The notes under the pieces: model-generated
What the model was told of the DNA's origin: nothing
Seen by the model: only the letters and a program-made list of their open reading frames with translations
Databases searched by the model: none
Translations under genes and position numbers: made by a program
Shown: positions 18,901 to 28,416 of the stretch, piece by piece
Layout of the letters: every line of letters starts with the position of its first letter
Numbering within the stretch: position 1 is the stretch's first letter
NCBI GenBank assembly: GCA_900314725.1
Contig: OMWJ01000005.1
Coordinates: 62,001-126,000 of the forward strand
Length of the DNA: 64,000 bases
Origin: an uncultured Bacteroidales bacterium
GTDB lineage: Bacteria > Bacteroidota > Bacteroidia > Bacteroidales > P3
Direction of reading: 5' to 3'

Positions 18901-21900
18901 ATGTTGTTAGCTTCTGGCCATACAACTTTATTTTCTAACATAGAAGTATGCCAAGGAGTGAAGCTTAATGGAAGTTCATATTCATAATAGTTGGAAGTAA
19001 AGTCTGTTCCCAAACGAACAAAAACAGAAACCTCTCCATCATTATAATCATCAAATTCATTTACTTTCTCACCATGGACAAACATCCTTAGTTTATTGTA
19101 TTGTCGCATGTCAAAATCCATAGTCTTGTATATAGCACGAGCGTCTCCGTCGGCTAAGTTAGTAACCTTAATAGATAATGATTGTTCGTTTTGTTTTACA
19201 TAACTTGTGGTTGAATATTGTTTTTCTCTTTCAATTCCTGGAGGAAGACAATAAGCAACAGGAGAACGTTTTCCATTTTCTTCTATATTTACAGTACCTA
19301 TTGTTAGTGTTGTGTTTTCTGATAGTGTTCCTGTAGGTGTTTCTCCCCAAGCAAGAAGATTATCATTATATTTTCTCCATTCAGCACTTACCAATTCAAA
19401 AGAAGCAAAACGGAGGATAACAGGTTGTTTAAATCCTCTTAGGAAGGTACGAATAAATCTGATACTTTGGAATCCGTCTATTGTTCCAACTTTTCTGTTT
19501 GGCTCCCTAACAGGAATTTTAAAGTGATACCATTTACAATTAGTTGTACCTCCATTGGCTAAGGAAACATTATAGGCCTCTTGTATGTCATCAATATAGT
19601 TCTCTCCTACATTCATGTGCATAGGATCTAATTCTATCACATACTCATAATAGTTTTCTGCTTCGGAAAGAGTGTTGTCTTGATTGATGTCTTCCACATT
19701 AGGTAGGGCAGTAGCTTGTTGTGATTCTCCTGTAGTAGTAACCGAAGAGTTGCCTTCTGGATTGTTGTATCTTTTATATCTATCCGTTATTTTTACATTA
19801 TTTTTGTCATACTCATTAGAACGGAAATACATAAAATCATCTGCAGAAGGGTCTTTTATTAGTTTTTGATAAGCATCAGGTGTTAGTTGGTTTTGATATT
19901 TTTGCAAGAAGTTCTCAAAGAAAGATTGTTCATCCGTTGAATTGATACCGTCATAACCTATATCTTGATATTGACGAGAATTGTTGTCATTTGAGAAAGC
20001 ATTCACAACGGCTTGTAATCGTGGAACACGTCCCCAAATAGTTGTATCTACATCTGTTACAGTAGCAGAAGTAGGCAGACCATTCTCATAACTTTTTCTT
20101 CCGTCTCTAAGAATGTCTTCTGAAATATCTCCGAGATTAAAATAAAGTTTTCCTCCTTCACTGTCAGGTGCTTCAATGAAAGGATCCATGAGCCAAAAAT
20201 CTATAGACTCAATATTTGCTGCTTCAAAATCTGTTGCGTCCAACTTTCTCATTATTCCTCCCCAGCGAGTTTCAGGATTGTTAAGATAGCCGTCAGCATC
20301 TAATCCAAACGACCAAGGAGAAAGAGTGTCGTAGTTATAAGGTCCTCTTTCCTTTGGATAAAAAGCTATATTAAATTCATGTATATTATTCCTTTGTCCT
20401 TGAACAAGTTCTTTGTTGGGATAGACTTCTGATTCAAGAATCTCTCTTGCATACGGCTTACTCTTGTCATCGTTATTGATGTTGCTTGGAGCTGCTCCTG
20501 TGTAGAAATTATCATCTATACTATACCAAGCAATCTTCGCTCTGTTGAATCCGTAAGCAAGACCACTATTTTTAAATGTTTCAGGAAATAGAGTTCCTGG
20601 TGCGTTGAAATCCTGAGGAGTGGAAGCAAGAAACCAAGAATTAACAGCCCTCAAATCATAACTTCTTTTGCTTGTTTCAAAATCGTCAATATAAGAAGTA
20701 CCAGAAGAACCAATTACAGAAGGATTGCCTGGAATAAACTCAGCTATCTCACCTTCAAAATTTAGAGTGGATGGAGCATTTGTGCTATAAAAAGGTAACC
20801 AATCTATAAGCTTAGTGATAAAAGGCACTTGTTTTGTAAGATGTAAGTCCAATCCTATAAGACTATTGCTGATAGGTTCTTCTCCATAATTGACTTTTTG
20901 AGTTATAGGTGTTTCGTGCAAGTGCATAAAGGTTGCTCCTAAGGACAATTCGGGAGAGAAAGTGTAAGTGCCTCTTAAACCTAACATCCACTTAGTAGTC
21001 ATTGAGAAGGTAGAGTTGCTTTCTGTAGAAACGGTGATAGGAGTTCCAGAGGAAAGATAGGCTCCGTTAATTATCTTTACTCGTCCCATAGCATAATCTA
21101 CAGTGTAATCAACACCTTCTTGAAGTTGTATTCCTCCAGCCATAACGGTTACACTGCCTTGAGGAACATTTACAGCACCAAGGCTTATTTCTCCATTAGA
21201 AGAAGATGAACGGTATCGTCCTTCTAAGTAATATTTGTTGTTTTCTGTGTATTGTTCAGCTTGAGAACGAGTGAGAGTATATAGGGAGTCAAAACAATAT
21301 TTGTTAGCAAATTCATCATCATTCAAGGCAGCTCTAAGGTCTTTTCCGAAAGGTTCAACAGTAGGGAAGTAAATCAAACCTTTAGAAGCATTTATCAAGC
21401 CTGCATTTGCAGAAGAAAACTCTACAAAGTCAAAGACACCATCTGGATACATATTCTGTCTTGTATCCATTCTATCTAATCCAAACACTTGAATAAGAGG
21501 TATGGCTCTTAAAGGACCTTCATTAAAGTATCCTGTTTCAATGCCTTCTTCATCACCCAAGTACATGATGTTTAGCCTGAAATCTTCTGAAGTTATCTGC
21601 GAAGAACCAATCCAATAAATGTTCTTCATCATCAACTTCCACATCGGATTTCTTACATTAAGAGTGGAGGATTTAAGTAGTTTTACAACCAAAGTATTAG
21701 GGTCTGTTATACCTTCGTCAGAAAATTCTCCAACTTGATAGACTGTAGTATCTCCAACTATTTGATATTGGAAAGCAACGGCTAAAACTTGGTCGTTAGA
21801 CAAAGCCTGATTCAGGGAAATGAAACCTAATTGAGAGTTGAACGTGTATTCACTTTCAGAAAGTTTTCTTGCACTCTCCACTTTTTCAAAATCCTGTCCA

Positions 21901-23120
21901 GAAACAAAACCCATACCTTGCAGAGTGTTGCCTACTGTGTTTATGTTTCTAAGGTTATTAGGATTGACATTAACTAACAAATCATTAGATAGATAGTTAT
22001 CTGGATACTCCGAACCATAAGGATTGGTAATATAAGGTGTTTGTCCAAAAGGATTCTTTTCTCCTAAATCAGCGAAAGCAACAATATTTCTGTTGTTATT
22101 CACCGCACTTCCAATATTTGTTCTCCAGACCTCTATCTTAGTTATTACAACATTGCTGTTTATGATAGGAAGAGTCTGCATTGCTTTGTTGTAGTTGTCG
22201 TAGAAATACTGAGCAAGAAAGAAGTGCTTGTTTTCGTCATATTCGTCTGCTTTGAAATTAAACTCTTGAGTCTGAGCTCCATTTTGTACTGTTATGCTTT
22301 GGCTTTCACTTTTTTGTTGAGAACCTATAACATCTAAAAGCAAATTACCAAACTTGAGTTTAGCCTTAATGCCAAAAAGATTTTGTACGCCTGTTATAAG
22401 CGTAGTAGGTAAAGGAAAAGACACATTGCCTACCTCCAAAAGTTGCAGAATGTCATCTTCCTTGCCCTCATATTTAAGTTTCAATAACTCTTTTTCAAAG
22501 TCAAACGTAGCACCACTATTATAGTTGAATGTAAAACTTATGGCCGTTCCTATCTGTGCCAAAGCATTAAACTGAATGTCCTCATCAAAATCAAACCTTG
22601 TAACACTTCTTGCATTTTCATTTAAGGAAAGATTCTCATTTTTATTATTAACCAAGGCAAACTTCAAATCCACACCACCTGAAAGCCTTATGTCAATATC
22701 TTGTCCTCCGAATATCTTATCCATCCACTCACTATTTATCCTAAGTTTTGGAATCAAAGACGACAGACTTTCATCATTTTGTAGTAAAAGAGCATTGCCT
22801 GATTTGTTCTTCCAATAGGAATCAATCATTCTATCTAAATCATACTTCTGATATTCTTCAAAAGACAATTTTCTGGTCTCCAAGATAACATCACCAACCC
22901 TTTTAAACTCTATGTATTCATTATTTACAGGGTCATATTCTACTGTGGTTGTTATATTTTGTGGTTCGTTAAGATACAAAGGACTGTCTGAGTTTTCTTT
23001 TACAGGGAAATGAAGAGAGTCTGGATTAGATATAAAACCATTGCAAACGCTTGCAAAAACGTTTGAGCAAGTAAGAATAATCGTAGTTGTTATTAATATA
23101 CAAACTCTTTTTATTGTCAT
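15927..23120 (-). CDS. sprA: Type IX secretion system outer-membrane translocon SprA (Sov)
   Basis: Giant 2397-residue outer-membrane protein with an N-terminal signal peptide (residues 1-23). It contains the repeated SprA core segments, including FNYNSGATFDFEKELLKLKYEG near 205-225, GTSYIDDFETSKRSYDL near 805 and GFRSIRF-like strands. It ends in a long run of barrel strands finishing with FSLKIVF. SprA forms the 36-strand pore through which T9SS cargo with C-terminal sorting domains leaves the cell. Its presence implies a type IX system; gldH in this window is a further component, the rest are elsewhere. ruvA lies 10 bp upstream on the same strand, a pairing seen in other Bacteroidota. Confidence 0.95.
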   Translation of the reverse strand: MTIKRVCILITTTIILTCSNVFASVCNGFISNPDSLHFPVKENSDSPLYLNEPQNITTTVEYDPVNNEYIEFKRVGDVILETRKLSFEEYQKYDLDRMIDSYWKNKSGNALLLQNDESLSSLIPKLRINSEWMDKIFGGQDIDIRLSGGVDLKFALVNNKNENLSLNENARSVTRFDFDEDIQFNALAQIGTAISFTFNYNSGATFDFEKELLKLKYEGKEDDILQLLEVGNVSFPLPTTLITGVQNLFGIKAKLKFGNLLLDVIGSQQKSESQSITVQNGAQTQEFNFKADEYDENKHFFLAQYFYDNYNKAMQTLPIINSNVVITKIEVWRTNIGSAVNNNRNIVAFADLGEKNPFGQTPYITNPYGSEYPDNYLSNDLLVNVNPNNLRNINTVGNTLQGMGFVSGQDFEKVESARKLSESEYTFNSQLGFISLNQALSNDQVLAVAFQYQIVGDTTVYQVGEFSDEGITDPNTLVVKLLKSSTLNVRNPMWKLMMKNIYWIGSSQITSEDFRLNIMYLGDEEGIETGYFNEGPLRAIPLIQVFGLDRMDTRQNMYPDGVFDFVEFSSANAGLINASKGLIYFPTVEPFGKDLRAALNDDEFANKYCFDSLYTLTRSQAEQYTENNKYYLEGRYRSSSSNGEISLGAVNVPQGSVTVMAGGIQLQEGVDYTVDYAMGRVKIINGAYLSSGTPITVSTESNSTFSMTTKWMLGLRGTYTFSPELSLGATFMHLHETPITQKVNYGEEPISNSLIGLDLHLTKQVPFITKLIDWLPFYSTNAPSTLNFEGEIAEFIPGNPSVIGSSGTSYIDDFETSKRSYDLRAVNSWFLASTPQDFNAPGTLFPETFKNSGLAYGFNRAKIAWYSIDDNFYTGAAPSNINNDDKSKPYAREILESEVYPNKELVQGQRNNIHEFNIAFYPKERGPYNYDTLSPWSFGLDADGYLNNPETRWGGIMRKLDATDFEAANIESIDFWLMDPFIEAPDSEGGKLYFNLGDISEDILRDGRKSYENGLPTSATVTDVDTTIWGRVPRLQAVVNAFSNDNNSRQYQDIGYDGINSTDEQSFFENFLQKYQNQLTPDAYQKLIKDPSADDFMYFRSNEYDKNNVKITDRYKRYNNPEGNSSVTTTGESQQATALPNVEDINQDNTLSEAENYYEYVIELDPMHMNVGENYIDDIQEAYNVSLANGGTTNCKWYHFKIPVREPNRKVGTIDGFQSIRFIRTFLRGFKQPVILRFASFELVSAEWRKYNDNLLAWGETPTGTLSENTTLTIGTVNIEENGKRSPVAYCLPPGIEREKQYSTTSYVKQNEQSLSIKVTNLADGDARAIYKTMDFDMRQYNKLRMFVHGEKVNEFDDYNDGEVSVFVRLGTDFTSNYYEYELPLSFTPWHTSMLENKVVWPEANNITIDLDSIVKVKTNRNTLIRNGNTNYSTSIPYSEYINGRKITVIGSPNIANVKVLMIGVRNPKKQNLYDGDDMLPKSVEVWVNELRLTDFDRSRGWAARGTLRTNLADLGDLALSGSYKSAGFGTIEQTISTISQDNVSTFDIATNLEIGKFFPDRFGIRLPFHFDYSQTISNPRYNPLDPDVFLKDDLLSYRSERERDSIRHMVQDYNTITNFSFMNVRKERVGNAAAHRHFYDIENFNLSYSYTKNYSRSVDVEYDERTQNRLMLGYQYDIQDRGWKPFSKVPMFKNKSFAILRDFTLHFKPKNITFRSDMMKDFQESKLRSKSQGLVIMEPMFYQNFYWNREYGLKWDITQNIRTEYAARINALIEEPRGRLDTKAKKDSVWQSIRDLGKAQQYHQSLQVTFNVPLNKIPMFSWLRLTTTYRGEYTFQSATEATAQLGNTIENNRRINYNSTATFGTIYNKVPFIKKAYDARDKNKNKNKDKITSSPRLPDRNKPEEKKDAADSTADSTKSSLQWLKDLGYFSIRLATSLKSINFNYTLNNGIYIPGFMPRAKYLGMTPNSDWAPGLGFVFGSQKNIMPNAIRKGWLSTDTMLNAAYVSKMSRNLNATAKFEIIKDFNIDVIFKKTESEQYSAYYKYNADYGRIIGPTTPYRNGTYEISFFALGTMFKGMDDKNVSETFEQFLRNRSTIAERLATENRKHHSDYLGDPVLDTVNGNYYPDGYGATSQQVLIPAFLAAYSGKNAKKQSLSPFISMPMPNFKITYTGLGKNEWVKKWANSVTISSNYVCNYKISSFYTNTSVPDVSTYDYGTEWIRNSINDNFVPKQSIDQIIISEQLSPLLKIEIFLKNSLELNFEFKKERSLSLSFSNTQLTEINRFGFVFGGGYRFKDVAISIRTGGQSSRQFKSDILLKADFSITTNKTILRKIDQNVNIISAGTKITTLNLSGEYSLTEKIVLKAFFDITINSPYISSSYPNSTTEGGFSLKIVF

Positions 23121-23129
23121 ACAAGACCT

Positions 23130-23720
23130 TTATAAGCGTTTCAATGCCTCTTTTATTAAGTTTTCTACATCCGTTTGGCTGTCTTCCTTTAGAATCTTGT
23201 CTAAGGTTTTTTCTATAATGATTTTGTTGAAGCCTAATGTCTGCAATGCTAATAACGCTTGTTCTCGGTTTTTATTGTCTGTTTGACTTGTGGTGTTGGA
23301 TATTTCAGACGAATAATCCCATTTTTGAACCTTATCTTTTAAATCTACTATAACTCTTTGAGCAGTCTTGTTACCTATTCCTTTTATGGCGTTTATGGAT
23401 TTAAGGTCTTCATCCCTTATAGCTTTGACCAATTCATCTGAGTTGAGAGAAGAAAGTATCACCCTTGCAGTATTAGGTCCAATGCCACTAACACCTATTA
23501 ATAAACGGAACAACTCTCTTTCTTTTTCATCGGCAAAGCCATAAAGCACCTGCATATCTTCTCTTACAATAAAATGAACAAAAACCTTACCCTCTTTCTT
23601 CTCTTTTATCTGAGAATAGGTGTTGAGACTAATCTCTATTTTATAACCCACGCCGTTGCAATCTACAACCACGAAGGACGGATTTATCAAAGCAAACTTA
23701 CCATTCAAATATTCGTACAT
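23130..23720 (-). CDS. ruvA: Holliday junction branch migration protein RuvA
   Basis: 196-residue RuvA. The N-terminal OB domain (MYEYLNGKFALINPSFVVVDCNGVGYKIEIS, about 1-65) is followed by two helix-hairpin-helix motifs (LIGVSGIGPNTARVILS near 87 and INAIKGIGNKTAQRVIVDL near 122). A C-terminal three-helix domain (about 150-196) contacts RuvB. It binds four-way junctions during recombinational repair. It lies immediately upstream of sprA and is probably co-transcribed. ruvB and ruvC are not in the window. Confidence 0.95.
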   Translation of the reverse strand: MYEYLNGKFALINPSFVVVDCNGVGYKIEISLNTYSQIKEKKEGKVFVHFIVREDMQVLYGFADEKERELFRLLIGVSGIGPNTARVILSSLNSDELVKAIRDEDLKSINAIKGIGNKTAQRVIVDLKDKVQKWDYSSEISNTTSQTDNKNREQALLALQTLGFNKIIIEKTLDKILKEDSQTDVENLIKEALKRL

Positions 23721-23929
23721 AATAGTTCTGAAATAGTTATAAAGAAGTAACGGATAAAGATAAAAAAAATTGTATCCTGATTACAGCACATTATTTAAAT
23801 TGATTTTTATTATCATGTTGTCAAGATTGTTTTTATTTTAATCAAACTAAAGTAAAAGATAAATTAGTTTAAGTAAAAATCTGTTTTTATTATATTTATA
23901 AAAATATATTATGTTAATCTCATTTAAAG

Positions 23930-24030
23930 AAAAAAAAGACTTGGTTTTAAAAATTTAAAACGAAGACTTTTTACCCAAAAGACTTAGTTTTTACACCCAA
24001 AAGACTTGATCTTTTTTTTGAAGGATCAAG
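23930..24030 (-). repeat. Modular intergenic hairpin repeat, copy C
   Basis: Arms 23933-23951 and 23954-23972 pair at 17 of 19 positions (GACTTGG against CGAAGAC types). CTTGATC (24005-24011) pairs with GATCAAG (24024-24030). ACCCAAAAGACTT occurs twice in tandem (about 23973 and 23995). It shares arm and linker words with the other five copies and lies between the divergent genes ruvA and the DUF4175 protein. Confidence 0.65.
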
Positions 24031-24031
24031 A

Positions 24032-24075
24032 TAAAAATGATGATGACATATGTATGTTGTTATCATCATTTTTTG
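24032..24075. terminator. Bidirectional terminator-like hairpin in a divergent intergenic region
   Basis: AAAAATGATGATGAC (24032-24046) pairs with GTTATCATCATTTTT (24059-24073), with T-runs on both strands. No gene ends here on either strand, so it would terminate only an unannotated short transcript. The rest of the 453-bp gap, apart from repeat C and the promoter, shows nothing I can name. Confidence 0.5.
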
Positions 24076-24119
24076 TTGTTAAGATTTAATTAAGTTTAAG
24101 ACAAATCCTAAAAATTTTT

Positions 24120-24148
24120 TTTGATTACCAGAAAAAATTGTAATTTTG
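24120..24148 (+). promoter_or_regulatory. Bacteroidota-type promoter for the DUF4175 gene
   Basis: TTTG at 24120-24123 and TAATTTTG at 24141-24148 are separated by 17 bp and lie 25 bp before the ATG. Confidence 0.65.
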
Positions 24149-24173
24149 CAAATAACAAATGAGGTGGTTTTAG

Positions 24174-27100
24174 ATGAGCAACAAAATAATTGACAAGCTT
24201 AATGACTTTATACGTTCTTATTACAAAAATCTCGTAATAAGGGGTTTGATTTATTCGTTGTTGCTTTTGGCTGTTTTTTTTGTTGTGCTTGCCTTAATTG
24301 AAACTTATAGTTGGCAAGGTCAATTGACTCGTACTATTATCTTTTATTCTTATATTACTCTTGCTGTCGGGGTTTTAGTGTTTTGGGTTTTTATTCCTTT
24401 GGCGAAGATATTTTCTATAGGTAAGACGATTTCCTATAGGCAGGCAGCAAAAATAATAGGTGAGCATTTTGTGGAGATAAAAGACAAGTTGCTTAATCTT
24501 TTAGAATTGCAAGAATTAGCTCAAGCAAATGAAGAGAATACAGTAGGCAACACTCTTCTTGCAGCGGCCATAGAGCAGAAGACACTCTCGCTTTCTCCTT
24601 TTTCCTTCCATAAGGCAATAGATAAGACAAAGACAAAGAAATATGCTAAGGTGCTTGTTGGAGTTGTGGCAATTATTGTTGTGTTATCTCTGTGCTTTCC
24701 AAGACTATTTTCTTCAGCTGCAACTCGTTATATTCATCATAATGTTTTCTTTGAAAAGCCAGCACCGTTTAGGTTTATTTTTGATGAAAATGTTAAGGTT
24801 TTGCAGCATAATGATGTGGATATAAAAGTGAGAGTGGAGGGGGATATGTTGCCAGATAAGGTTAATATTTTGATAAATGGGCAGAGTTTAGAAATGAAAA
24901 AGAAAGATAATACTCATTTCCTTTACACTATTTCCCAAATTCAAAAGAGTACTATGGTGCAGTTTGAGGCTGTAGGTGTGGAAAGTAAAATATATACCAT
25001 AAAAGTAAATCCCAAACCCGTACTGACAGACCTTAAAGCCGAAGTTGTTTATCCTAAATATACTCGTTTAAAGAATGAAACTCTTAATAATGTTACTGAT
25101 ATTTCTGTTCCAGAAGGCACGCAAATCAAATGGGTAATAAGAAGTAAAGATACAAAAGAGATTCTTTTCAAGAGTAATGACAATATAGTTAAACTCTCTG
25201 TTTTGAAGGATATAACAAACCATTCTGTAAAATATCTTTCCTCTCAAAGCATTAGCATAAAGATGAAGAACTTTTCTACTCTTTCAGAAGATAGTTTGGC
25301 ATTTTTTGTCAATACCATAAAAGATGAAAGACCGCAGATAGCAGTAATAGAAGAGAAAGAGAGTGATTTGGCAGATAAGGTTTATTTTAGGGGACAGATA
25401 AAAGACGACTATGGTTTCTCACGTTTGGAGTTTCATGTAAAGATAACAAATTCTAATGGCAATACTTATGTGGATAACAAAAAACTTTTGCCTATTACTA
25501 CAAATGAAAATGCTCAGGAGTTCTATTATCTGTTAGATTTAGATGAATACAAGATTAACGCAGGAGATAAGGTGGAGTATTATTTTGAGGTGTGGGATAA
25601 TGATGGTATTCATGGAGCAAAAAACACAAGAAGTCAAAGTTTTAATATAGCAATCCCTGATAGTAAAGAGGTGGAGAAAAAGGTAGAAGACAACACTAAA
25701 GACATCAGCAAACAAACAGACAATGCATTGAAAGAACTTAAGGATTTGCAAAAGAAAATCACTGAACTTACCAAACGTTTGGCAGAGAATAAAGAACTGA
25801 CATGGAGAGACAAACAGGAGTTGGAGAACCTGAAAAACAAGCAAGAGAAGATAAGAGAGAATATTCAGAATATACAAGAAAAGATACAAGAGAACACAAC
25901 CTTAGAGGAAAAGTTTAATAACAATATTGATGAAGACCTGATAAAAAAACAGACGGAAATAGAGAACCTTTTCAAGTCTTTGGAGAATAAGGAACTCAAG
26001 GAATTAATGAAGCAGATAGAACAACTGACCAAGCAGCAGATGGATAAAGATAAGATGAATGAGGGCTTAAAGAATTTGCAGATGCAGAATGATGAGTTGT
26101 CAAAACAATTGGATAAGAATTTGGAACTATATAAGCGTTTGGATGTTGAAAAGAATATTAATGATGTTGTAGATAAGCTTAAAGAGTTGTCAAAAAAACA
26201 AGAATCACTTGCAAAGGAGACCTTGAATAAAAAATCTGACAAGCAAGACCTCTCTAAAAAACAGGAAGAGATAAACAAAGAGTTTAAGGATTTGCAGAAA
26301 AAGATGAATGATATTCAAAAGAAAAATGCAGACTTGGATGATCCTTTTAAGTTCAAGAGAGAGAAAGATAAGGAGAACGCAATAAATAAAGACCTCAACG
26401 ATGCGAAGAATAATATAGATAACAACAAGAATAAGGATGCTGCAAAGCAACAGCGGAATGCCTCAAAACAGATGCAGGCAATGGCTGACAAAATAGAGAA
26501 AGAAATGGACGATAGTCAAGAAGAACAACTTGCAGAAGATATAGATAATGTCAGACAGATACTGAAGAATCTTGTTACCTTATCAAAAGAAGAAGAAGCC
26601 TTGATATACGCTTCTCAAAAAACCGCTGTCAATGACCCTGCTTACCAAAATATAATCAATAAGCAGAATATCATCAAGGAGAGTATGAAAGATATATCTG
26701 ATTCCTTATATAATATTAGCAAACGTCAGCCCCAAGTAAGCAACACTATACACGAAGAGACATATAAAGTAATAGAAAACATCAACGCTTCTCTTGATAA
26801 GCTTTTGAAATACAATCAGAGCTATTACAATTCAATGCATAATACAGGGGCAGCTACTTCTCAACAATATGCTATGACTTCTATGAACAATCTTTCGTTG
26901 CTTTTGGCTGAGAGTCTTGATAATATGAACAAGCAACAGAACCAATCAAAGAAAAAGAATGGAAAAGCTTCTCAACAGTGCAACAATCCATCTTCTTCTG
27001 GAGGTAAAAAGGATATAAAGAATCTCAAACAGATGCAAGAAGCTCTGAATAAAGAGATTCAACGTCTGCAAAAAGAACTTGAAAAGCAGGGCAACAAACC

Positions 27101-27551
27101 ACGAAAGATAGGAGAGGGGAAACAACTGAATGAAGAATTGGCTAAAGCAGCAGCAAGACAAGAGATGATAAGAAAGATGATGGAAGAATATCTTAAAGAA
27201 ATGAAAGACGAGAGTGGAAAGTCAGTTGGAGGAATGAATAAGGTACTGAAGAATATGGAGGATACGGAAAAAGATATTGTAAATAAAAGAATAAATGCTA
27301 ATACAATAAAACGCCAGAACGAAATACTTACTCGTATGCTTGAAAGTGAGAGGGCAGAGAAGAAAAGAGATAAGGATAATGAGAGAAAATCTACCTCAGG
27401 AGTTGATAAAAAACAAAATAATGATAAAAATTTTGAAGCCTTTAATAAGTTGAAAAATAGAGAAATGGAACTCTTTAAGGAGATACCTCCTGTATATTCT
27501 TCTTATTATAAGACAAAAATTAATGAATATTTTTATAACTTTGGGCGATAA
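24174..27551 (+). CDS. DUF4175-family membrane protein with long coiled coils
   Basis: 1125 residues. Two transmembrane segments near the N-terminus (about 22-42 and 54-76) and a third near 160-180 are followed by a region of beta-rich repeats (about 200-490). Residues 495-820 are an almost unbroken Lys/Glu/Gln coiled coil, and a low-complexity, basic coiled-coil tail reaches about residue 1080. The architecture matches the large DUF4175 proteins of Bacteroidota, whose function is unknown. The bulk of the protein would lie in the periplasm. It has its own promoter and overlaps or abuts the next gene, then ybeY. Confidence 0.75.
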   Translation: MSNKIIDKLNDFIRSYYKNLVIRGLIYSLLLLAVFFVVLALIETYSWQGQLTRTIIFYSYITLAVGVLVFWVFIPLAKIFSIGKTISYRQAAKIIGEHFVEIKDKLLNLLELQELAQANEENTVGNTLLAAAIEQKTLSLSPFSFHKAIDKTKTKKYAKVLVGVVAIIVVLSLCFPRLFSSAATRYIHHNVFFEKPAPFRFIFDENVKVLQHNDVDIKVRVEGDMLPDKVNILINGQSLEMKKKDNTHFLYTISQIQKSTMVQFEAVGVESKIYTIKVNPKPVLTDLKAEVVYPKYTRLKNETLNNVTDISVPEGTQIKWVIRSKDTKEILFKSNDNIVKLSVLKDITNHSVKYLSSQSISIKMKNFSTLSEDSLAFFVNTIKDERPQIAVIEEKESDLADKVYFRGQIKDDYGFSRLEFHVKITNSNGNTYVDNKKLLPITTNENAQEFYYLLDLDEYKINAGDKVEYYFEVWDNDGIHGAKNTRSQSFNIAIPDSKEVEKKVEDNTKDISKQTDNALKELKDLQKKITELTKRLAENKELTWRDKQELENLKNKQEKIRENIQNIQEKIQENTTLEEKFNNNIDEDLIKKQTEIENLFKSLENKELKELMKQIEQLTKQQMDKDKMNEGLKNLQMQNDELSKQLDKNLELYKRLDVEKNINDVVDKLKELSKKQESLAKETLNKKSDKQDLSKKQEEINKEFKDLQKKMNDIQKKNADLDDPFKFKREKDKENAINKDLNDAKNNIDNNKNKDAAKQQRNASKQMQAMADKIEKEMDDSQEEQLAEDIDNVRQILKNLVTLSKEEEALIYASQKTAVNDPAYQNIINKQNIIKESMKDISDSLYNISKRQPQVSNTIHEETYKVIENINASLDKLLKYNQSYYNSMHNTGAATSQQYAMTSMNNLSLLLAESLDNMNKQQNQSKKKNGKASQQCNNPSSSGGKKDIKNLKQMQEALNKEIQRLQKELEKQGNKPRKIGEGKQLNEELAKAAARQEMIRKMMEEYLKEMKDESGKSVGGMNKVLKNMEDTEKDIVNKRINANTIKRQNEILTRMLESERAEKKRDKDNERKSTSGVDKKQNNDKNFEAFNKLKNREMELFKEIPPVYSSYYKTKINEYFYNFGR

Positions 27552-27567
27552 TTTACGTATAAGAATT

Positions 27568-27993
27568 ATGATGAAAAAAGATACACTTGAAATAAAAAAT
27601 AATGACGCTTTAAGGGTTGAAGAATTTATTGAAGGGATATGTGCTGACAATCATTTGCATAACTATATGGGTAGTATTTCTGTTGCAATATCAACAGCGT
27701 TAAGTCTGTCGCAAGGAGATATGACACTATGTTTTGAAAAATGTGTTGGTGGTGTATGCTTTACAATAATGACAGAAAAGGGAAATTTCTTTTCTTTGTT
27801 GAATGCAGACAATCAAGACAATGAGTTCTCTTTCCTTTTAAATGCTTTGACTGACGAGATAGAGGTTAAAGACGAAGGCAGGACTTTGGATTTAATATTC
27901 TACGTCAGTGGTGTTGATGAAGAACTTGCGATGAGAAGGAAAGAATTGTTGCACGAATATTCTCTTAACGTACTTAAATTTGTTACAAAATAA
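27568..27993 (+). CDS. Small hypothetical protein between DUF4175 and ybeY
   Basis: 141 residues from the ATG at 27568; the longer frame from 27523 would overlap the DUF4175 gene and add residues without family character. The position before ybeY and the layout (helix VEEFIEGICADNHL, helix ISVAISTAL, then strands) recall the small GHKL ATP-binding proteins found at this place in other Bacteroidota. The N-box Glu/Asn and the DxGxG motif are not recognisable, so ATP binding is doubtful. It lies 5 bp before ybeY and is probably in the same operon. Confidence 0.5.
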   Translation: MMKKDTLEIKNNDALRVEEFIEGICADNHLHNYMGSISVAISTALSLSQGDMTLCFEKCVGGVCFTIMTEKGNFFSLLNADNQDNEFSFLLNALTDEIEVKDEGRTLDLIFYVSGVDEELAMRRKELLHEYSLNVLKFVTK

Positions 27994-27998
27994 GAACT

Positions 27999-28412
27999 AT
28001 GGCGGTAAGTTTTAATTTTGATAATTCTTTCAACCTTAAAGACCGACTTAAAATCAAGCGTTGGATAAAACAAGTAGTTGAAAATGCTGGGTTTAGACTT
28101 GGGAGTGTGTCTTATATTTTCTGTTCTGATGAAAAGATATTGGAAGTAAATAAACAATATCTTAATCATGACTTTTACACTGATATTATCACCTTTGATT
28201 ATGTTGAAAAGGACATAATAAATGGAGATATTTTTATTTCTACAGACAGGGTTAGAGAAAATGCTCAAGAGTTTAATGTTGCTTTTGAAGAAGAATTGCA
28301 TCGTGTTATTATACACGGCATACTTCATCTTTTAGGTCAGCAAGACCATAGCCCAAAGGAAGAAAAACAGATGCGAAAGAAAGAAAACGAAGCCCTGCTT
28401 TTGTTTAAGTAA
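27999..28412 (+). CDS. ybeY: rRNA maturation endoribonuclease YbeY
   Basis: 137-residue UPF0054 metalloprotein with the zinc signature HGILHLLGQQDH near residues 107-118 (H-x3-H-x5-H) and the upstream DIITFDY strand. YbeY takes part in 16S rRNA 3'-end maturation and ribosome quality control. The length is normal. It ends 4 bp from the end of the convergent ABC exporter, leaving no room for a separate terminator. Confidence 0.93.
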   Translation: MAVSFNFDNSFNLKDRLKIKRWIKQVVENAGFRLGSVSYIFCSDEKILEVNKQYLNHDFYTDIITFDYVEKDIINGDIFISTDRVRENAQEFNVAFEEELHRVIIHGILHLLGQQDHSPKEEKQMRKKENEALLLFK

Positions 28413-28416
28413 TGTT

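Noticed and set aside
15927-23120. Short plus-strand frames inside sprA
   Set aside because: Shadows of a continuous 2397-codon gene; none has a start context or recognisable product.
23721-23929. A gene in the ruvA side of the 453-bp gap
   Set aside because: All frames are short and AT-dominated; no ribosome-binding site or protein-like sequence was seen.
25539-26450. Several minus-strand frames of 68-137 codons inside the DUF4175 gene
   Set aside because: They mirror the Lys/Glu/Gln-rich coiled coil; the antisense of AAA/GAA codons gives Phe/Leu/Ser-rich open frames with no real gene character.
27568-27993. Calling the gene before ybeY an RsbW-type anti-sigma kinase
   Set aside because: The N-box and nucleotide-binding glycines of GHKL proteins are not recognisable, so only the position supports it.
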